Under the pieces are notes generated by a model. That model had not been told where the DNA came from and searched no databases. It saw only the letters and a program-made list of their open reading frames with translations. 30,856 bases of DNA, taken from JAAZNO01 sp012798275. GTDB lineage: Bacteria; Chloroflexota; Anaerolineae; B4-G1; SLSP01. Below are positions 1 to 6,991 of the stretch, piece by piece. Every line of letters starts with the position of its first letter. Position 1 is the stretch's first letter. A program made the translations under genes and the position numbers. Location of the stretch: contig DAOPQD010000032.1 in NCBI GenBank assembly GCA_035347995.1, positions 1 to 30,856 on the forward strand. The letters are read 5' to 3'.

Positions 1-31
1 GACCCCCGGCTCACAACCTGCGCTTTTGTGG

Positions 32-37
32 TATCAT
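32..37 (+). promoter_or_regulatory. Candidate -10 element for a leaderless transcript
   Basis: TATCAT preceded by TGG (extended -10 pattern) lies 7 nt before the ATG at 45, so transcription would begin at or next to the start codon. No Shine-Dalgarno sequence precedes the ATG. No convincing -35 is visible, though the window begins only 31 nt upstream. Confidence 0.4.
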
Positions 38-44
38 ACCGGGC

Positions 45-1292
45 ATGGATGACAGCTTACAGCGCAAACTACGCCGCCTCGGCGTCGTTAAGGGGATGCA
101 GAACCTCAAGCCGGCGGTGCCGGCAGCGCCGCACCCCACAGCGCCGCCGCCCGCCTCTACCCTCGAGCCGCTGCCGGGGGTCACGGTGATGACACCGCAG
201 GGCCCTGCCTGGGTCTGGCAGCGGCAGTATCCCGCCGACCACTATCACGGCGCGTATCGGCTGGGTGAGCTGAGCAGCCTCGAGCCTCGAGCGCTCAGCC
301 TGCTCGGCGGAGACGATCTCGGCGCGCGCCCCGCCTTCCTCGACACCGAGACCACAGGATTGGCGGGCGGCGCGGGCACGCTGATCTTCCTCACCGGCAT
401 CGGGATCTGGGAGGGCGACGGCGTCACACTGCACCTGGTCTTCCTGCGCGATCCCGCTGAGGAGCCCGCCGTGCTGCACTACATCACCGAATTGCTGCGC
501 GGCGTGACGGGCCTGGTCACCTTCAACGGCACCGGCTTCGATCTGCCGCTGCTGGAGAGTCGCTTCATCTTGCAGCGGATGCCGTTGCACTGGCGCGCGC
601 TGCCCCATCTGGACCTGCTCCCCATCGCGCGGCTCCTGTGGCGCGACCATCTCCCCTCGCGCCGGCTGGGGATTTTGGAAGCGGAGCTGCTGGGCCTCCA
701 CCGCGCCGAAACAGACCTCCCCTCCTGGCTGATCCCCGCCGCCTACCGCGATTATCTCCTCACGGGACGCACGGACGAGATTCACCGCATCTTTTATCAC
801 AACGAGATAGACGTCCTGAGCCTGGTGACACTGCTCATCCATTGTGCGCGGCGGCTACAGTCGCCCGACACCCTGCAGCTGGGAGCCGCCGAATGGGTCG
901 GGCTCGGCCGGCTCTACGAGCGCGCCGGTTGCACCGCCGAAGCCGAGGCCGCCTGGAATCGCGCGCTCGAGGCGGACACCCTCCCGCCGGAAGTAGCCGC
1001 GCACCTGTGGGAACTGTTGGCGCTGCGCCGCAAGCAGGCCGGCGAGTGGGACGCGGCGCTTGAACTGTGGGAGGCCTGGGCTGAGCGCCTCCCCCGTGCC
1101 ATCGAGCCGCTGATCGAACGCGCGAAGGCCTTCGAATGGGTCCGACACGACATCGCCGCCGCCCTCCAGGAGACCGGGCGCGCGCTCGACCGCGCCGCCG
1201 CCCTGCCGCGCGGTTTCGTCCGCGAGCAAACCCTCGCCGAATTGCGGCATCGCGAAGCGCGCCTGCACCGCAAACTCGAAGCCGCGCCGTGA
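45..1292 (+). CDS. RNase H-like (YprB-type exonuclease fold) protein with C-terminal TPR-like repeats
   Basis: This 415-residue protein joins a DnaQ/RNase H-like nuclease domain to helical repeats. After a Pro/Ala-rich N-terminal linker, residues about 95-270 carry the exonuclease-like acidic motifs: FLDTETTGL (DxE of motif I), TFNGTGFDLPLL (motif II, Asn-Gly-x-x-Phe-Asp) and YHNEIDVLSL (motif III). This pattern fits the PF13482/YprB group of predicted 3'-5' nucleases. Residues about 285-410 are Ala/Leu/Trp-rich helical pairs such as GRLYERAGCTAEAEAAWNRA, typical of TPR. The ATG has no ribosome-binding site but has a -10-like box at leaderless distance. The substrate is not evident from the sequence. 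The fold call is firm, the cellular role is not. Confidence 0.88.
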   Translation: MDDSLQRKLRRLGVVKGMQNLKPAVPAAPHPTAPPPASTLEPLPGVTVMTPQGPAWVWQRQYPADHYHGAYRLGELSSLEPRALSLLGGDDLGARPAFLDTETTGLAGGAGTLIFLTGIGIWEGDGVTLHLVFLRDPAEEPAVLHYITELLRGVTGLVTFNGTGFDLPLLESRFILQRMPLHWRALPHLDLLPIARLLWRDHLPSRRLGILEAELLGLHRAETDLPSWLIPAAYRDYLLTGRTDEIHRIFYHNEIDVLSLVTLLIHCARRLQSPDTLQLGAAEWVGLGRLYERAGCTAEAEAAWNRALEADTLPPEVAAHLWELLALRRKQAGEWDAALELWEAWAERLPRAIEPLIERAKAFEWVRHDIAAALQETGRALDRAAALPRGFVREQTLAELRHREARLHRKLEAAP

Positions 1293-1330
1293 TGCGCCTC
1301 CGTGCCATTTCCCATTTCCCTGCCTTTGAG

Positions 1331-1336
1331 TATAAT
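1331..1336 (+). promoter_or_regulatory. Possible -10 box (TATAAT) in the gap before the MBL-fold gene
   Basis: A perfect TATAAT lies 38 nt after the upstream stop codon. The hexamer 17 nt upstream (TTTCCC) is a poor -35. If used, the transcript would carry a leader of about 165 nt that contains the dispersed repeat at 1425-1503. Confidence 0.3.
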
Positions 1337-1355
1337 CAGGGCTGCTGCAGCTGTG

Positions 1356-1503
1356 GGAACGTGTTCACGTGTGAAGGTGGGAACGTAAGTGACTTACTGA
1401 CTCGCTGATTTTCTGAGGAAGACATATCAGCCCCGAAGGGCAAGGAATTTCTGATCTGATTCGTGAAATTCGTGTTCATTCGGGGCCCATTTTCTGAGGA
1501 GCC
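1356..1503 (+). repeat. Composite dispersed intergenic repeat ending in a ribosome-binding site
   Basis: The gap holds degenerate short repeats of the type AACGTG (from 1356), then GATTCGCT-like units and TTTTCTGAGGAAG, then a second module at about 1425-1503. That module contains a 32-nt stretch (1456-1487) that recurs perfectly, inverted, at 5296-5327 upstream of the cupin gene. Both copies finish with CATTTTC and a GAGG-type Shine-Dalgarno a few nt before a start codon. The AACGTG / GATTCGCT / TTTTCTGAG series recurs at 30531-30605. Confidence 0.75.
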
Positions 1504-1507
1504 CTAG

Positions 1508-2170
1508 ATGGAAATCACCTGGTATGGTCTGGGCTGTTTTCGCCTCGTCGAACGCAGCTATCCCGCCGTCATCACCGATCCCTTCGACGAAGAGGCAAGC
1601 GGCTACACGCTGCCGCGCGCGCGTGCGGAGATCGTCACCCTCAGCCAGCCGCTGGAGGATCCCCGCGAGATTTCCTGGCCCCGCTTCCGCGGCCCTACGC
1701 GCACGCTCGCCAGTCCAGGCGAATACGAAATCGGCGGGCTGTTCATCACCGCGATCCCTTCCTACCGCGACCGGCAAAAGGGCGCCGAACGCGGCGAGAA
1801 CATCATCTACACGTTCGACCTCGGCGCGCTCACCGTCTGTCACCTCGGCGAGCTGGGGCATGTTCCCAGTCAATCGCGCATCGAGGGCCTGGGAACCGTG
1901 CATGTGCTGCTGATCCCCGTGGGCGTTCCCGACGGGCTGGCCCCCTCCATGGCAGCGGAGGTCGTCAGCCTGATCGAGCCCAATATTGTCATCCCCATGA
2001 ATTACAAGACGTCCGATCTGCGGATAGAGCGACACCCCGTCAGCCGTTTTCTCAAGGAAATGGGCGTCACCAATCCAGAGACGCAAAGCAGCCTCAAAGT
2101 GGTCGCTGGAGCCATCCCCGAAGAGACCCAGATCATCCTCCTGGAGCCGCAGAAAGGCAATGGTGCGTAA
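1508..2170 (+). CDS. MBL-fold protein (Lactamase_B_3 type) with lost metal ligands
   Basis: A 220-residue protein with the overall plan of the small metal-dependent hydrolases of the UlaG/PF13483 type. It starts MEITWYGLGCF where active relatives have GHSCF. The region where SHxHxDH is expected reads SQPLED (residues 46-51), and the late His of IPMHYKT is Asn165. The fold-associated segments GEYEIGGLFITAIP (71-84) and IPVGVPDGLAP remain. H112 and H118 of CHLGELGH are kept. It is therefore probably not a normal zinc hydrolase and may bind a ligand, act as a scaffold or have another metal site. The ATG follows GAGGAG with 7-nt spacing, donated by the repeat upstream. The next gene starts 28 nt downstream. 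Confidence 0.85.
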   Translation: MEITWYGLGCFRLVERSYPAVITDPFDEEASGYTLPRARAEIVTLSQPLEDPREISWPRFRGPTRTLASPGEYEIGGLFITAIPSYRDRQKGAERGENIIYTFDLGALTVCHLGELGHVPSQSRIEGLGTVHVLLIPVGVPDGLAPSMAAEVVSLIEPNIVIPMNYKTSDLRIERHPVSRFLKEMGVTNPETQSSLKVVAGAIPEETQIILLEPQKGNGA

Positions 2171-2198
2171 TCCTGGCCCAACTTAAGGAGGCCCAACA

Positions 2199-2978
2199 AT
2201 GTTCAGGCGATACCTGTCAAGCGGAGTGATCATGCTGATGGTGCTGTTGCTCGCCGGCTGTGGCACGCCGGAACCGGCGCAACCGGTGGATCTCGAAGCT
2301 ATCAAGGCGCAGCTTGACGCCGGGCAGGTCAGCGAGGCGTTGACGGCGCTGGAAGCGGCGGTGAAACAAGAGCCGGAAAACGCCGAGGCCCATTTCTTGC
2401 TCGGCGTGGCGTATTTCAAGACCGGCGCTTACGAAAAGGCGCGCGAGACCTTCAACCGCACGCTGGAGCTGGATCCGGCCCGCGCCGCCGCCGTGCACCA
2501 CAACCTCGGCGCGCTCGCCATCCAGCTGGAAGACCTCGACACCGCCGTGGCCGAGTTCCAGGCCTCGCTGGCGCTGGAACCAGATGATCCCGACACGCAC
2601 TACCAGCTGGGAGCGGCATATCTGCTCCAGGCGCTGCCGGCGGACGAGAACGCGGCGCCGCTGCAGGAGAAGCTGGAGCTGGCCCGTGCGGAGTTCACCC
2701 GCGCGTTGGAACTCGCGCCGGGCAAGGCAGAAGTCCTGGTGGGAATGGGGAACGCCTATCTGCTGGAGGGCGACATCACCCAGGCGACCGCTTACCTGGA
2801 ACAGGCCGTCGCCGCGGCGCCGGAGATGCCCGAAGCGCTCTTCGGTCTGGGGCGCATTTACGCGCTCACCGGCAATGTCGAGCAGGCACGGGAGATGCTG
2901 GAGCGTTGCCTGGCGGCCAATCCACCCCAGAGTTGGGCGGAGCAGGCTCAGGAACTCTTACAGCAGCTGGGGGATTAA
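2199..2978 (+). CDS. TPR-repeat lipoprotein
   Basis: A 259-residue exported protein. The N-terminus has a short basic stretch, a hydrophobic core and the lipobox LLAGC with the lipidation cysteine at residue 21, predicting anchoring to the outer face of the membrane. From about residue 30 to 255 it is built of TPR helix pairs, for example AEAHFLLGVAYFKTGAYEKA and HYQLGAAYLLQA, roughly six repeats ending in ELLQQLGD. TPR domains mediate protein-protein contacts, and no catalytic motif is present. TAAGGAGG lies 7 nt before the ATG, an excellent ribosome-binding site. It lies 28 nt after the MBL-fold gene and 21 nt before the next gene, so the three probably form an operon. The partner is unknown. 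Confidence 0.9.
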   Translation: MFRRYLSSGVIMLMVLLLAGCGTPEPAQPVDLEAIKAQLDAGQVSEALTALEAAVKQEPENAEAHFLLGVAYFKTGAYEKARETFNRTLELDPARAAAVHHNLGALAIQLEDLDTAVAEFQASLALEPDDPDTHYQLGAAYLLQALPADENAAPLQEKLELARAEFTRALELAPGKAEVLVGMGNAYLLEGDITQATAYLEQAVAAAPEMPEALFGLGRIYALTGNVEQAREMLERCLAANPPQSWAEQAQELLQQLGD

Positions 2979-2999
2979 CTTCCCGGGAAGGGGATCTAC

Positions 3000-3308
3000 A
3001 TGAACAAACCGGTCAAACTGCTGATGAGCTGGAACATCCGCTCGGGACGCGAGGAGTCCTACCTGCAATTCATCACCCAGGAATTCCCCGAATCCATGAT
3101 CAAAGCCCACCTGCAGCCCTCCGAGGCGTGGTACACCATCTACGGCGACTGGCCAGAGGTGACAATGGGCTTCGTCGCCGACGACCTGGAGACCGTGCAG
3201 ACGTTCCTGAATTCGGACGCCTGGGCCAAATTGCGGCGGAAGCTCGCGGCGTTCATCAAAGATTACCACCATCGCGTCGTGCCCCTGCGAGGTGGTTTTC
3301 AATTCTGA
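3000..3308 (+). CDS. Small conserved-looking protein, possibly a dimeric alpha/beta-barrel (ABM/Dabb-like) domain
   Basis: A 102-residue cytoplasmic protein without signal peptide or membrane segment. The pattern of an opening strand (LLMSWNIRSG), a helix with an aromatic/acidic face (EESYLQFITQEF), a central strand WYTIYGDWPEVTMGFVADD, and a helix LNSDAWAKLRRKLAAFIKDY followed by a last strand resembles the ferredoxin-like alpha+beta barrels of the ABM/Dabb group. That is inferred from pattern only, and no catalytic residue can be named. AAGGGG precedes the ATG by 6 nt. It is the last gene of the plus-strand run, and its stop lies 22 nt from the convergent stop of the thioredoxin gene. Confidence 0.7.
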   Translation: MNKPVKLLMSWNIRSGREESYLQFITQEFPESMIKAHLQPSEAWYTIYGDWPEVTMGFVADDLETVQTFLNSDAWAKLRRKLAAFIKDYHHRVVPLRGGFQF

Positions 3309-3330
3309 ACGGCGGTTGGCGCTGTTCACG

Positions 3331-3777
3331 CTACTGAGACGCAGCTAACGCCGCTACGGCTGCCTTGATGCCCTCCGTATCCGGCGCGCCCGCGCGCCCA
3401 TAGACGATCGTCCCGTCCCCCGCCACAACGAAAAATGTAGGGACGCCATACACCTGCCAGTCGTTCGCCAGGGGCTGCACCACGGGATCCTTCACGTCCA
3501 GGCGCAGCACCCTCGCGCGCCCGGCGAGATCAGCCTCCAGACGATCCACCTTCGGCTTGGATATCAGGCAGATGTTGCAGGAATTCGAGTAGAACTCCAC
3601 GACCGTGATCTGCCCGGAGCGCAGCTGCGCCTGCAGCGCTTCCGTCGAGGCAAACGCCTGACGCGGCGTGTGCAATATCAGATAGGCGAGGGCCAGTCCC
3701 AGCACCACCAGGATGACCAGCCAGTTTTCTTTCCAGAATCCACGCAAGGCATTTGGTTTTGGTGGAGTGTCTTCCAT
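3331..3777 (-). CDS. Membrane-anchored thioredoxin-like protein
   Basis: A 148-residue protein with one N-terminal membrane helix (about residues 19-36, WLVILVVLGLALAYLIL) followed by a thioredoxin fold on the outer side of the membrane. The active site is C67-N-I-C70 in the context VVEFYSNSCNICL. The cis-proline loop is YGVPTFFVV (about residues 114-122). The sequence VEFYS..C..C....P replaces the classical WCGPC, so the redox potential may differ from thioredoxin. It is the last gene of the minus-strand redox run and lies 56 nt after the TlpA-type gene. The likely role is thiol/disulfide exchange with an extracytoplasmic partner. The start is an ATG directly preceded by AAGGGG, with a better GGAGGAGG farther upstream. 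Confidence 0.88.
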   Translation of the reverse strand: MEDTPPKPNALRGFWKENWLVILVVLGLALAYLILHTPRQAFASTEALQAQLRSGQITVVEFYSNSCNICLISKPKVDRLEADLAGRARVLRLDVKDPVVQPLANDWQVYGVPTFFVVAGDGTIVYGRAGAPDTEGIKAAVAALAASQ

Positions 3778-3833
3778 CCCCTTCAGTACTTCCTCCTCCA
3801 GTAGGGCACACGTGGAAACGTGCGAACGTCAGC

Positions 3834-4415
3834 TCATGGGGAATCCCCACATTCCGCGAGGAGCGGCGTCAGCTGCTGCTCCAACGCGCTCGCGGAGACC
3901 GCGCCGGGCCAAAAGCCCATGATCCGCCCCTCACAATCAATGAAATACGAGGTCGGCAGCCCCACGACGCCATACGCGGCGGCGACTTCCCCGTCCTCAT
4001 CCAAAAGAATGGGAAAAGTGACCGCCGCGTCCGCGATGAAGGAGCGCACCGTGGGGGCGTCCTCCTCGTAGTTGACGCCGAGAACGATCAGTCCCTCCTC
4101 CCGATGCGCCTGCTCATAGGACTCCAGCGACGCCATCTCCGAGCGGCAGGAAGAGCACCAGCTGGCCCAGAAATTGAGCAGCACGACTTTGCCGCGGCAG
4201 TCCTCCAGACTGATTGTGTCGCCCTCGAGCGTTGTCAGCGTGAAGCTGGCGGCGGGCGGACGGGGGAACGTCGCGGAAGGGGTCGGCGCCGGCGTGAGAT
4301 CGGCTGCCCCCTCCGGTTGCGCCGCGCGACAGCCGGCAAGCACAAGCAGCACCAGGACAGCCGCGGAGCTCCAGAGGCGCGGCCGCCTCTGCGTCGTCCT
4401 CACGCCGCGAGCCAT
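3834..4415 (-). CDS. TlpA/ResA-family thiol-disulfide oxidoreductase lipoprotein
   Basis: A 193-residue exported redoxin. The signal region ends in the lipobox LAGC with Cys29 as lipidation site, followed by a Pro/Thr/Ala linker to about residue 55. The redoxin domain begins FTLTTLEGDTISLEDCRGK and has the active site NFWASWC87-S-S-C90 and the cis-Pro loop GLPTSYFID. ResA/TlpA proteins reduce disulfides outside the membrane, for example in apocytochrome c, but no cytochrome biogenesis gene lies nearby. An additional Cys73 (EDCRGK) and the Cys pair SYFIDCEG/LLAEC are present. The gene sits 38 nt downstream of osmC and 56 nt upstream of the membrane thioredoxin, so the three are probably cotranscribed. 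Confidence 0.92.
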   Translation of the reverse strand: MARGVRTTQRRPRLWSSAAVLVLLVLAGCRAAQPEGAADLTPAPTPSATFPRPPAASFTLTTLEGDTISLEDCRGKVVLLNFWASWCSSCRSEMASLESYEQAHREEGLIVLGVNYEEDAPTVRSFIADAAVTFPILLDEDGEVAAAYGVVGLPTSYFIDCEGRIMGFWPGAVSASALEQQLTPLLAECGDSP

Positions 4416-4453
4416 GACGGTCCCTTTGCGTCCCAGCGCCCGCCGCAGAAGCT

Positions 4454-4918
4454 CTAGGACTCGCCCGCCTTATCGCCGGGCATAGCGGGCAGAGGCTGTG
4501 CCTCGACGATGCGGTAGCTGTTAGTGATCTTCACGGTCGGACGCAGCATCGCCATCACGGAGCAATATTTTTCCTCCGAAAGCGCAATGGCGCGCGCCAG
4601 CGCCTCCTCACTCAGCCCCGTGCCGTAAAGCACATATTCGAGGTGAATGTGCGTGTAGATCATGGGATGTTCGTCCGCGCGCTCGGCGGTCACATGGATT
4701 TGCAAGCCGGTGAACGGCTGGCGCTTTTTGGCCAAAATTGAGACGACATCCATGCCGCTGCAGCCGGCGACGCCCATCAACACCAGCTCCATCGGCGAGG
4801 GGCCGGAATGGGTACCGCCAGGCGGGGTGACGCCATCCATGATGATCGCCGGACCGTCATTGGCCTCGCCGACGAAACGATATCCAGGTCCAATCCACGT
4901 TGCTTTTGCTGTAGCCAT
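4454..4918 (-). CDS. OsmC/Ohr-family peroxidase-like protein
   Basis: A 154-residue cytoplasmic protein of the OsmC family, which reduces organic hydroperoxides through two conserved cysteines. Both are present: C53 in LMGVAGCSGMDVVSIL and C119 in EEKYCSVMAML. The family start pattern GYRFVGEANDGPAIIMDG followed by GPSPMELVLMG is clear. The ATG at 4918 was chosen because GGAG lies 7 nt upstream; the in-frame TTG at 4930 has no such support. The cupin gene ends 14 nt upstream and the TlpA-type gene starts 38 nt downstream, so the gene belongs to the redox run. Many OsmC proteins are regenerated by lipoyl or thioredoxin-type donors, which fits the neighbourhood. The in vivo substrate cannot be read from the sequence. 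Confidence 0.94.
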   Translation of the reverse strand: MATAKATWIGPGYRFVGEANDGPAIIMDGVTPPGGTHSGPSPMELVLMGVAGCSGMDVVSILAKKRQPFTGLQIHVTAERADEHPMIYTHIHLEYVLYGTGLSEEALARAIALSEEKYCSVMAMLRPTVKITNSYRIVEAQPLPAMPGDKAGES

Positions 4919-4932
4919 CAGTATCTCCAACT

Positions 4933-5262
4933 TTATTTAGGATTTGGGATGACGCAGATGAATTTCAATGTCTGTTCGCCGGTATTGCGGTAACCATGTT
5001 CCTCATCCGGCGGGATGAAAATAGCATGTTGGGGCGACATGGGACGCTCACCGCCGGGCCCCATCAACACTCCCTGCCCTTCAAGGACGTAGATCTCGTG
5101 TTCCCAGGGATGGGAATGAGGGGCAAAGGTCGCCCCCGGTTCGACTTCGATCACGCGCATGGCAAAATTAGGCGCGCCGTCTTGGGCTGCGATGAGCCAG
5201 CGGATGCCCACGCCCGGTTGGGTCGGCTCAAACGCCACTGCGGATACAGGTTTGATCAACAT
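4933..5262 (-). CDS. Single-domain cupin protein
   Basis: A 109-residue small beta-barrel protein. The first cupin motif reads HSHPWEHEIYVLEGQG (residues 49-64, metal ligands H49, H51, H55/E56). The second motif region has PPDEEHGYRNTG with H89. All four usual ligand positions are therefore filled and a metal is probably bound. Small cupins of this form are widespread and range from sensors to oxygenases or isomerases, so no reaction is assigned. It is the first gene of the cupin-osmC-tlpA-trx run. Its ATG is preceded by a GAAGGAGG ribosome-binding site that belongs to the dispersed repeat at 5263-5362. Confidence 0.9.
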   Translation of the reverse strand: MLIKPVSAVAFEPTQPGVGIRWLIAAQDGAPNFAMRVIEVEPGATFAPHSHPWEHEIYVLEGQGVLMGPGGERPMSPQHAIFIPPDEEHGYRNTGEQTLKFICVIPNPK

Positions 5263-5362
5263 AGAGCCTCCTTCGAAAATGGCCCCGACGAAAATGGCCC
5301 CGAATGAACACGAATTTCACGAATCAGAAATTGAAATTCCTGATCCCCCGGGGCTGATACGT
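5263..5362 (-). repeat. Dispersed repeat, inverted copy of the 1425-1503 module
   Basis: Read on the minus strand this stretch is colinear with 1425-1503: CATATCAGCCCCG-like start, GGAATTTC, then a perfect 32-nt match (5296-5327), CATTTTC and a GAAGGAGG ribosome-binding site just before the cupin ATG. CGGGGCCATTTTCG is partly duplicated within this copy. Confidence 0.8.
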
Positions 5363-5423
5363 CCCCAAACAGTGCGCTTCAGCGCGGTTGGCTCGTATCA
5401 GGCTGGGGATTCCATCCCCAGCC
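5354..5423. repeat. REP-like nested palindromes (TGAA-loop hairpin plus GGGAT-TCC-ATCCC hairpin)
   Basis: CTGATACG (5354-5361) pairs with CGTATCAG (5394-5401) around an inner hairpin GCGC-TTCA-GCGC (5374-5385, loop TGAA on the minus strand). It is followed by a 10-bp perfect hairpin with arms 5401-5410 and 5414-5423 and loop TCC. The 29-nt segment 5366-5394 recurs inverted at 28832-28860 with three differences. The rest of the 5263-5502 gap shows no gene. Confidence 0.75.
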
Positions 5424-5502
5424 GAACCGGTGAGCCGTCGCCGTCGCTTATCTGAACGGATCTGCCCTCGAAAGTGCGGGACAACTGGCCTGCCGACGCT
5501 TC

Positions 5503-5832
5503 TCAAGCCTCGAGCGCCTCAGACGACTCTCCGGCTTCCGGCGCGCTCGACCCGTCTGTGTCGTCTTCCGGCACCTCAGCCGCGGCCGTTTCAGCCGCCG
5601 CTTCCGCCTGCACCTCTGGCGTCGCCGGCTCGACAACGGGGGGCAGCTCCCGCCCCAACAGGGTGTAGATGCCGCTCCAGCCCATCGCCCCGGTGATGGC
5701 GAGCAGCAGGCCCAGGAAGCCTAGCAGGTTCCCCGCCAATCCCGAAATGAACAAGAAACCCAGCAACATGGCATAAACGCCAAAAATCACGCGCAACAAA
5801 CGTTCGAGATCGCTGATATTGTGCCGAATCAT
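5503..5832 (-). CDS. DUF2892 (YgaP transmembrane domain-like) membrane protein with acidic tail
   Basis: A 109-residue inner-membrane protein. Residues 1-12 (MIRHNISDLERL) and two hydrophobic segments, about 12-31 (LRVIFGVYAMLLGFLFISG) and 33-50 (GNLLGFLGLLLAITGAMG), followed by GIYTLLG match the YgaP-type DUF2892 hairpin. The C-terminal 45 residues are Ala/Glu/Pro-rich and acidic and are probably disordered. The start at 5832 was chosen over longer frames because GGAGGAGTGAGG precedes it and because MIRHNISD..R is the family N-terminus. It begins 2 nt after the trxB stop, so translation is probably coupled. In YgaP this domain anchors a sulfurtransferase; here it stands alone beside redox genes. 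The function is unknown. Confidence 0.85.
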   Translation of the reverse strand: MIRHNISDLERLLRVIFGVYAMLLGFLFISGLAGNLLGFLGLLLAITGAMGWSGIYTLLGRELPPVVEPATPEVQAEAAAETAAAEVPEDDTDGSSAPEAGESSEALEA

Positions 5833-5834
5833 CC

Positions 5835-6815
5835 TCACTCCTCCAGTTTTGCCAGATACTCCCGCGCGGCCAGCGCTGCCTTGGCGCCATCGCTCACGGC
5901 TACCGTGACCTGCGCCACGTTGTTCGCCCGCACATCGCCAATCGCCATCAAACCTTCGACACCCGTCCACATGTGCTCGTCGGTCTTGATGTATCCCCAT
6001 GAGTCGCGTTCGACTATCCCCTCAAGAAATTTGGTGTCGGGACTATAGCCAACGTAGATGAAAACCCCGTCGGTGGGAATCTCTTTGACCTCGCCGGTCG
6101 CGCGATCCTTTACCACAACGGCGGTGACCATCTTGTCGCCCTTGATCTCCAGCACCTGGTGGTTGAAGTAGAACGTACTGCGGGGATGCTTCATCGTCCG
6201 CTCCTGGAGGATCTTCTCGGCGATGGAATACGGCAAAAATTCGATGAAGGTGACGCTGCGGGTGTAGCCAAGTAAATTCAAGCCTTCCTGGAGGCCGGAA
6301 TTGCCCGCGCCGATCACGACCACGTCCTTATCCCGGAAGAGCGGACCATCGCAGGTCGCGCAGTAACAAAGCCCACGGCCATAGAACGTCTCTTCACCGG
6401 GCACGTGCAGCTTCTTGGGTTTGCTGCCCAGCGCGAGCATGACCAGCCTCGCCTCAAAGACGTCGTCAGCAGCGGTGTGCACGCGCAGCAGCCCCTTGCG
6501 CACCGGCTCAACGCGGGTCACCTCCTCAAATTCAAGGAGTTCCGCCCCAAAACGGGTCGCCTGCCGTTGGAACCGCTCCATCAGTTCGGAGCCGCCAATC
6601 CCCTCAGGAAAGCCAGGGTAGTTTTCGATGCGCTCCGTCGTCGCCGCCAGGCCACCGGCGGCCGATTTCTCGATCACCAGGGTCTTGATGCTATCGCGCG
6701 CGGCGTAGATCGCGGCGGTAAGCCCCGCCGGGCCCGCGCCGACAATGATCAAGTCATACCGGTGACCTTCAGACGCTCCCTTCGAGGTATCACTGCCGAG
6801 TTTGAAATCGAACAT
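5835..6815 (-). CDS. Thioredoxin reductase-like flavoprotein without the NADPH phosphate-binding motif
   Basis: A 326-residue FAD enzyme of the low-molecular-weight thioredoxin reductase fold. The FAD dinucleotide motif is GAGPAG (26-31), the redox-active pair is C152-A-T-C155 in CYCATCDGPLF, the nucleotide-domain glycine motif is GAGNSG (169-174), and the FAD-binding end is AIGDVR. The segment after the second dinucleotide strand reads FIEFLPYS (190-197), where NADPH-dependent enzymes have HRRxxxR. The arginines that hold the 2'-phosphate are therefore absent, and the donor may be NADH, ferredoxin, F420 or another flavin. An extra Cys150 precedes the active pair. GGAGGAAG precedes the ATG. 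It lies 176 nt after the PDO gene, with a hairpin in between, and 2 nt before the DUF2892 gene. The likely partner is the PDO. Confidence 0.92.
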   Translation of the reverse strand: MFDFKLGSDTSKGASEGHRYDLIIVGAGPAGLTAAIYAARDSIKTLVIEKSAAGGLAATTERIENYPGFPEGIGGSELMERFQRQATRFGAELLEFEEVTRVEPVRKGLLRVHTAADDVFEARLVMLALGSKPKKLHVPGEETFYGRGLCYCATCDGPLFRDKDVVVIGAGNSGLQEGLNLLGYTRSVTFIEFLPYSIAEKILQERTMKHPRSTFYFNHQVLEIKGDKMVTAVVVKDRATGEVKEIPTDGVFIYVGYSPDTKFLEGIVERDSWGYIKTDEHMWTGVEGLMAIGDVRANNVAQVTVAVSDGAKAALAAREYLAKLEE

Positions 6816-6938
6816 CGTCTTCCTCCCCCCATAAAATCAGGCCAGAGCCAGATGACATCCGGCACTATTTTCGCCCAAGCGCCTCTAAACGCAAGCACGG
6901 CACCGGCTCTCGCCGCCTCTCAGGCAATTCTACAACAA

Positions 6939-6963
6939 GAGGCCCGGTTATCCACCGGACCTC
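6939..6963 (-). terminator. Terminator-like hairpin between PDO and trxB genes
   Basis: On the minus strand a 10-bp stem (with one G-U pair) formed by 6939-6948 and 6954-6963 closes a 5-nt loop and is followed by TTGTTGT. The T-run is interrupted, so it may be a partial terminator that lowers expression of trxB relative to PDO. Confidence 0.5.
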
Positions 6964-6991
6964 CCGTTACCCACATCGGACGACGCCCTCC

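Noticed and set aside
5503..6000. Longer 165-codon version of the DUF2892 frame
   Set aside because: The first 56 codons are antisense-like out-of-frame translation of the trxB 3' end. The family N-terminus begins at 5832 with its own ribosome-binding site.
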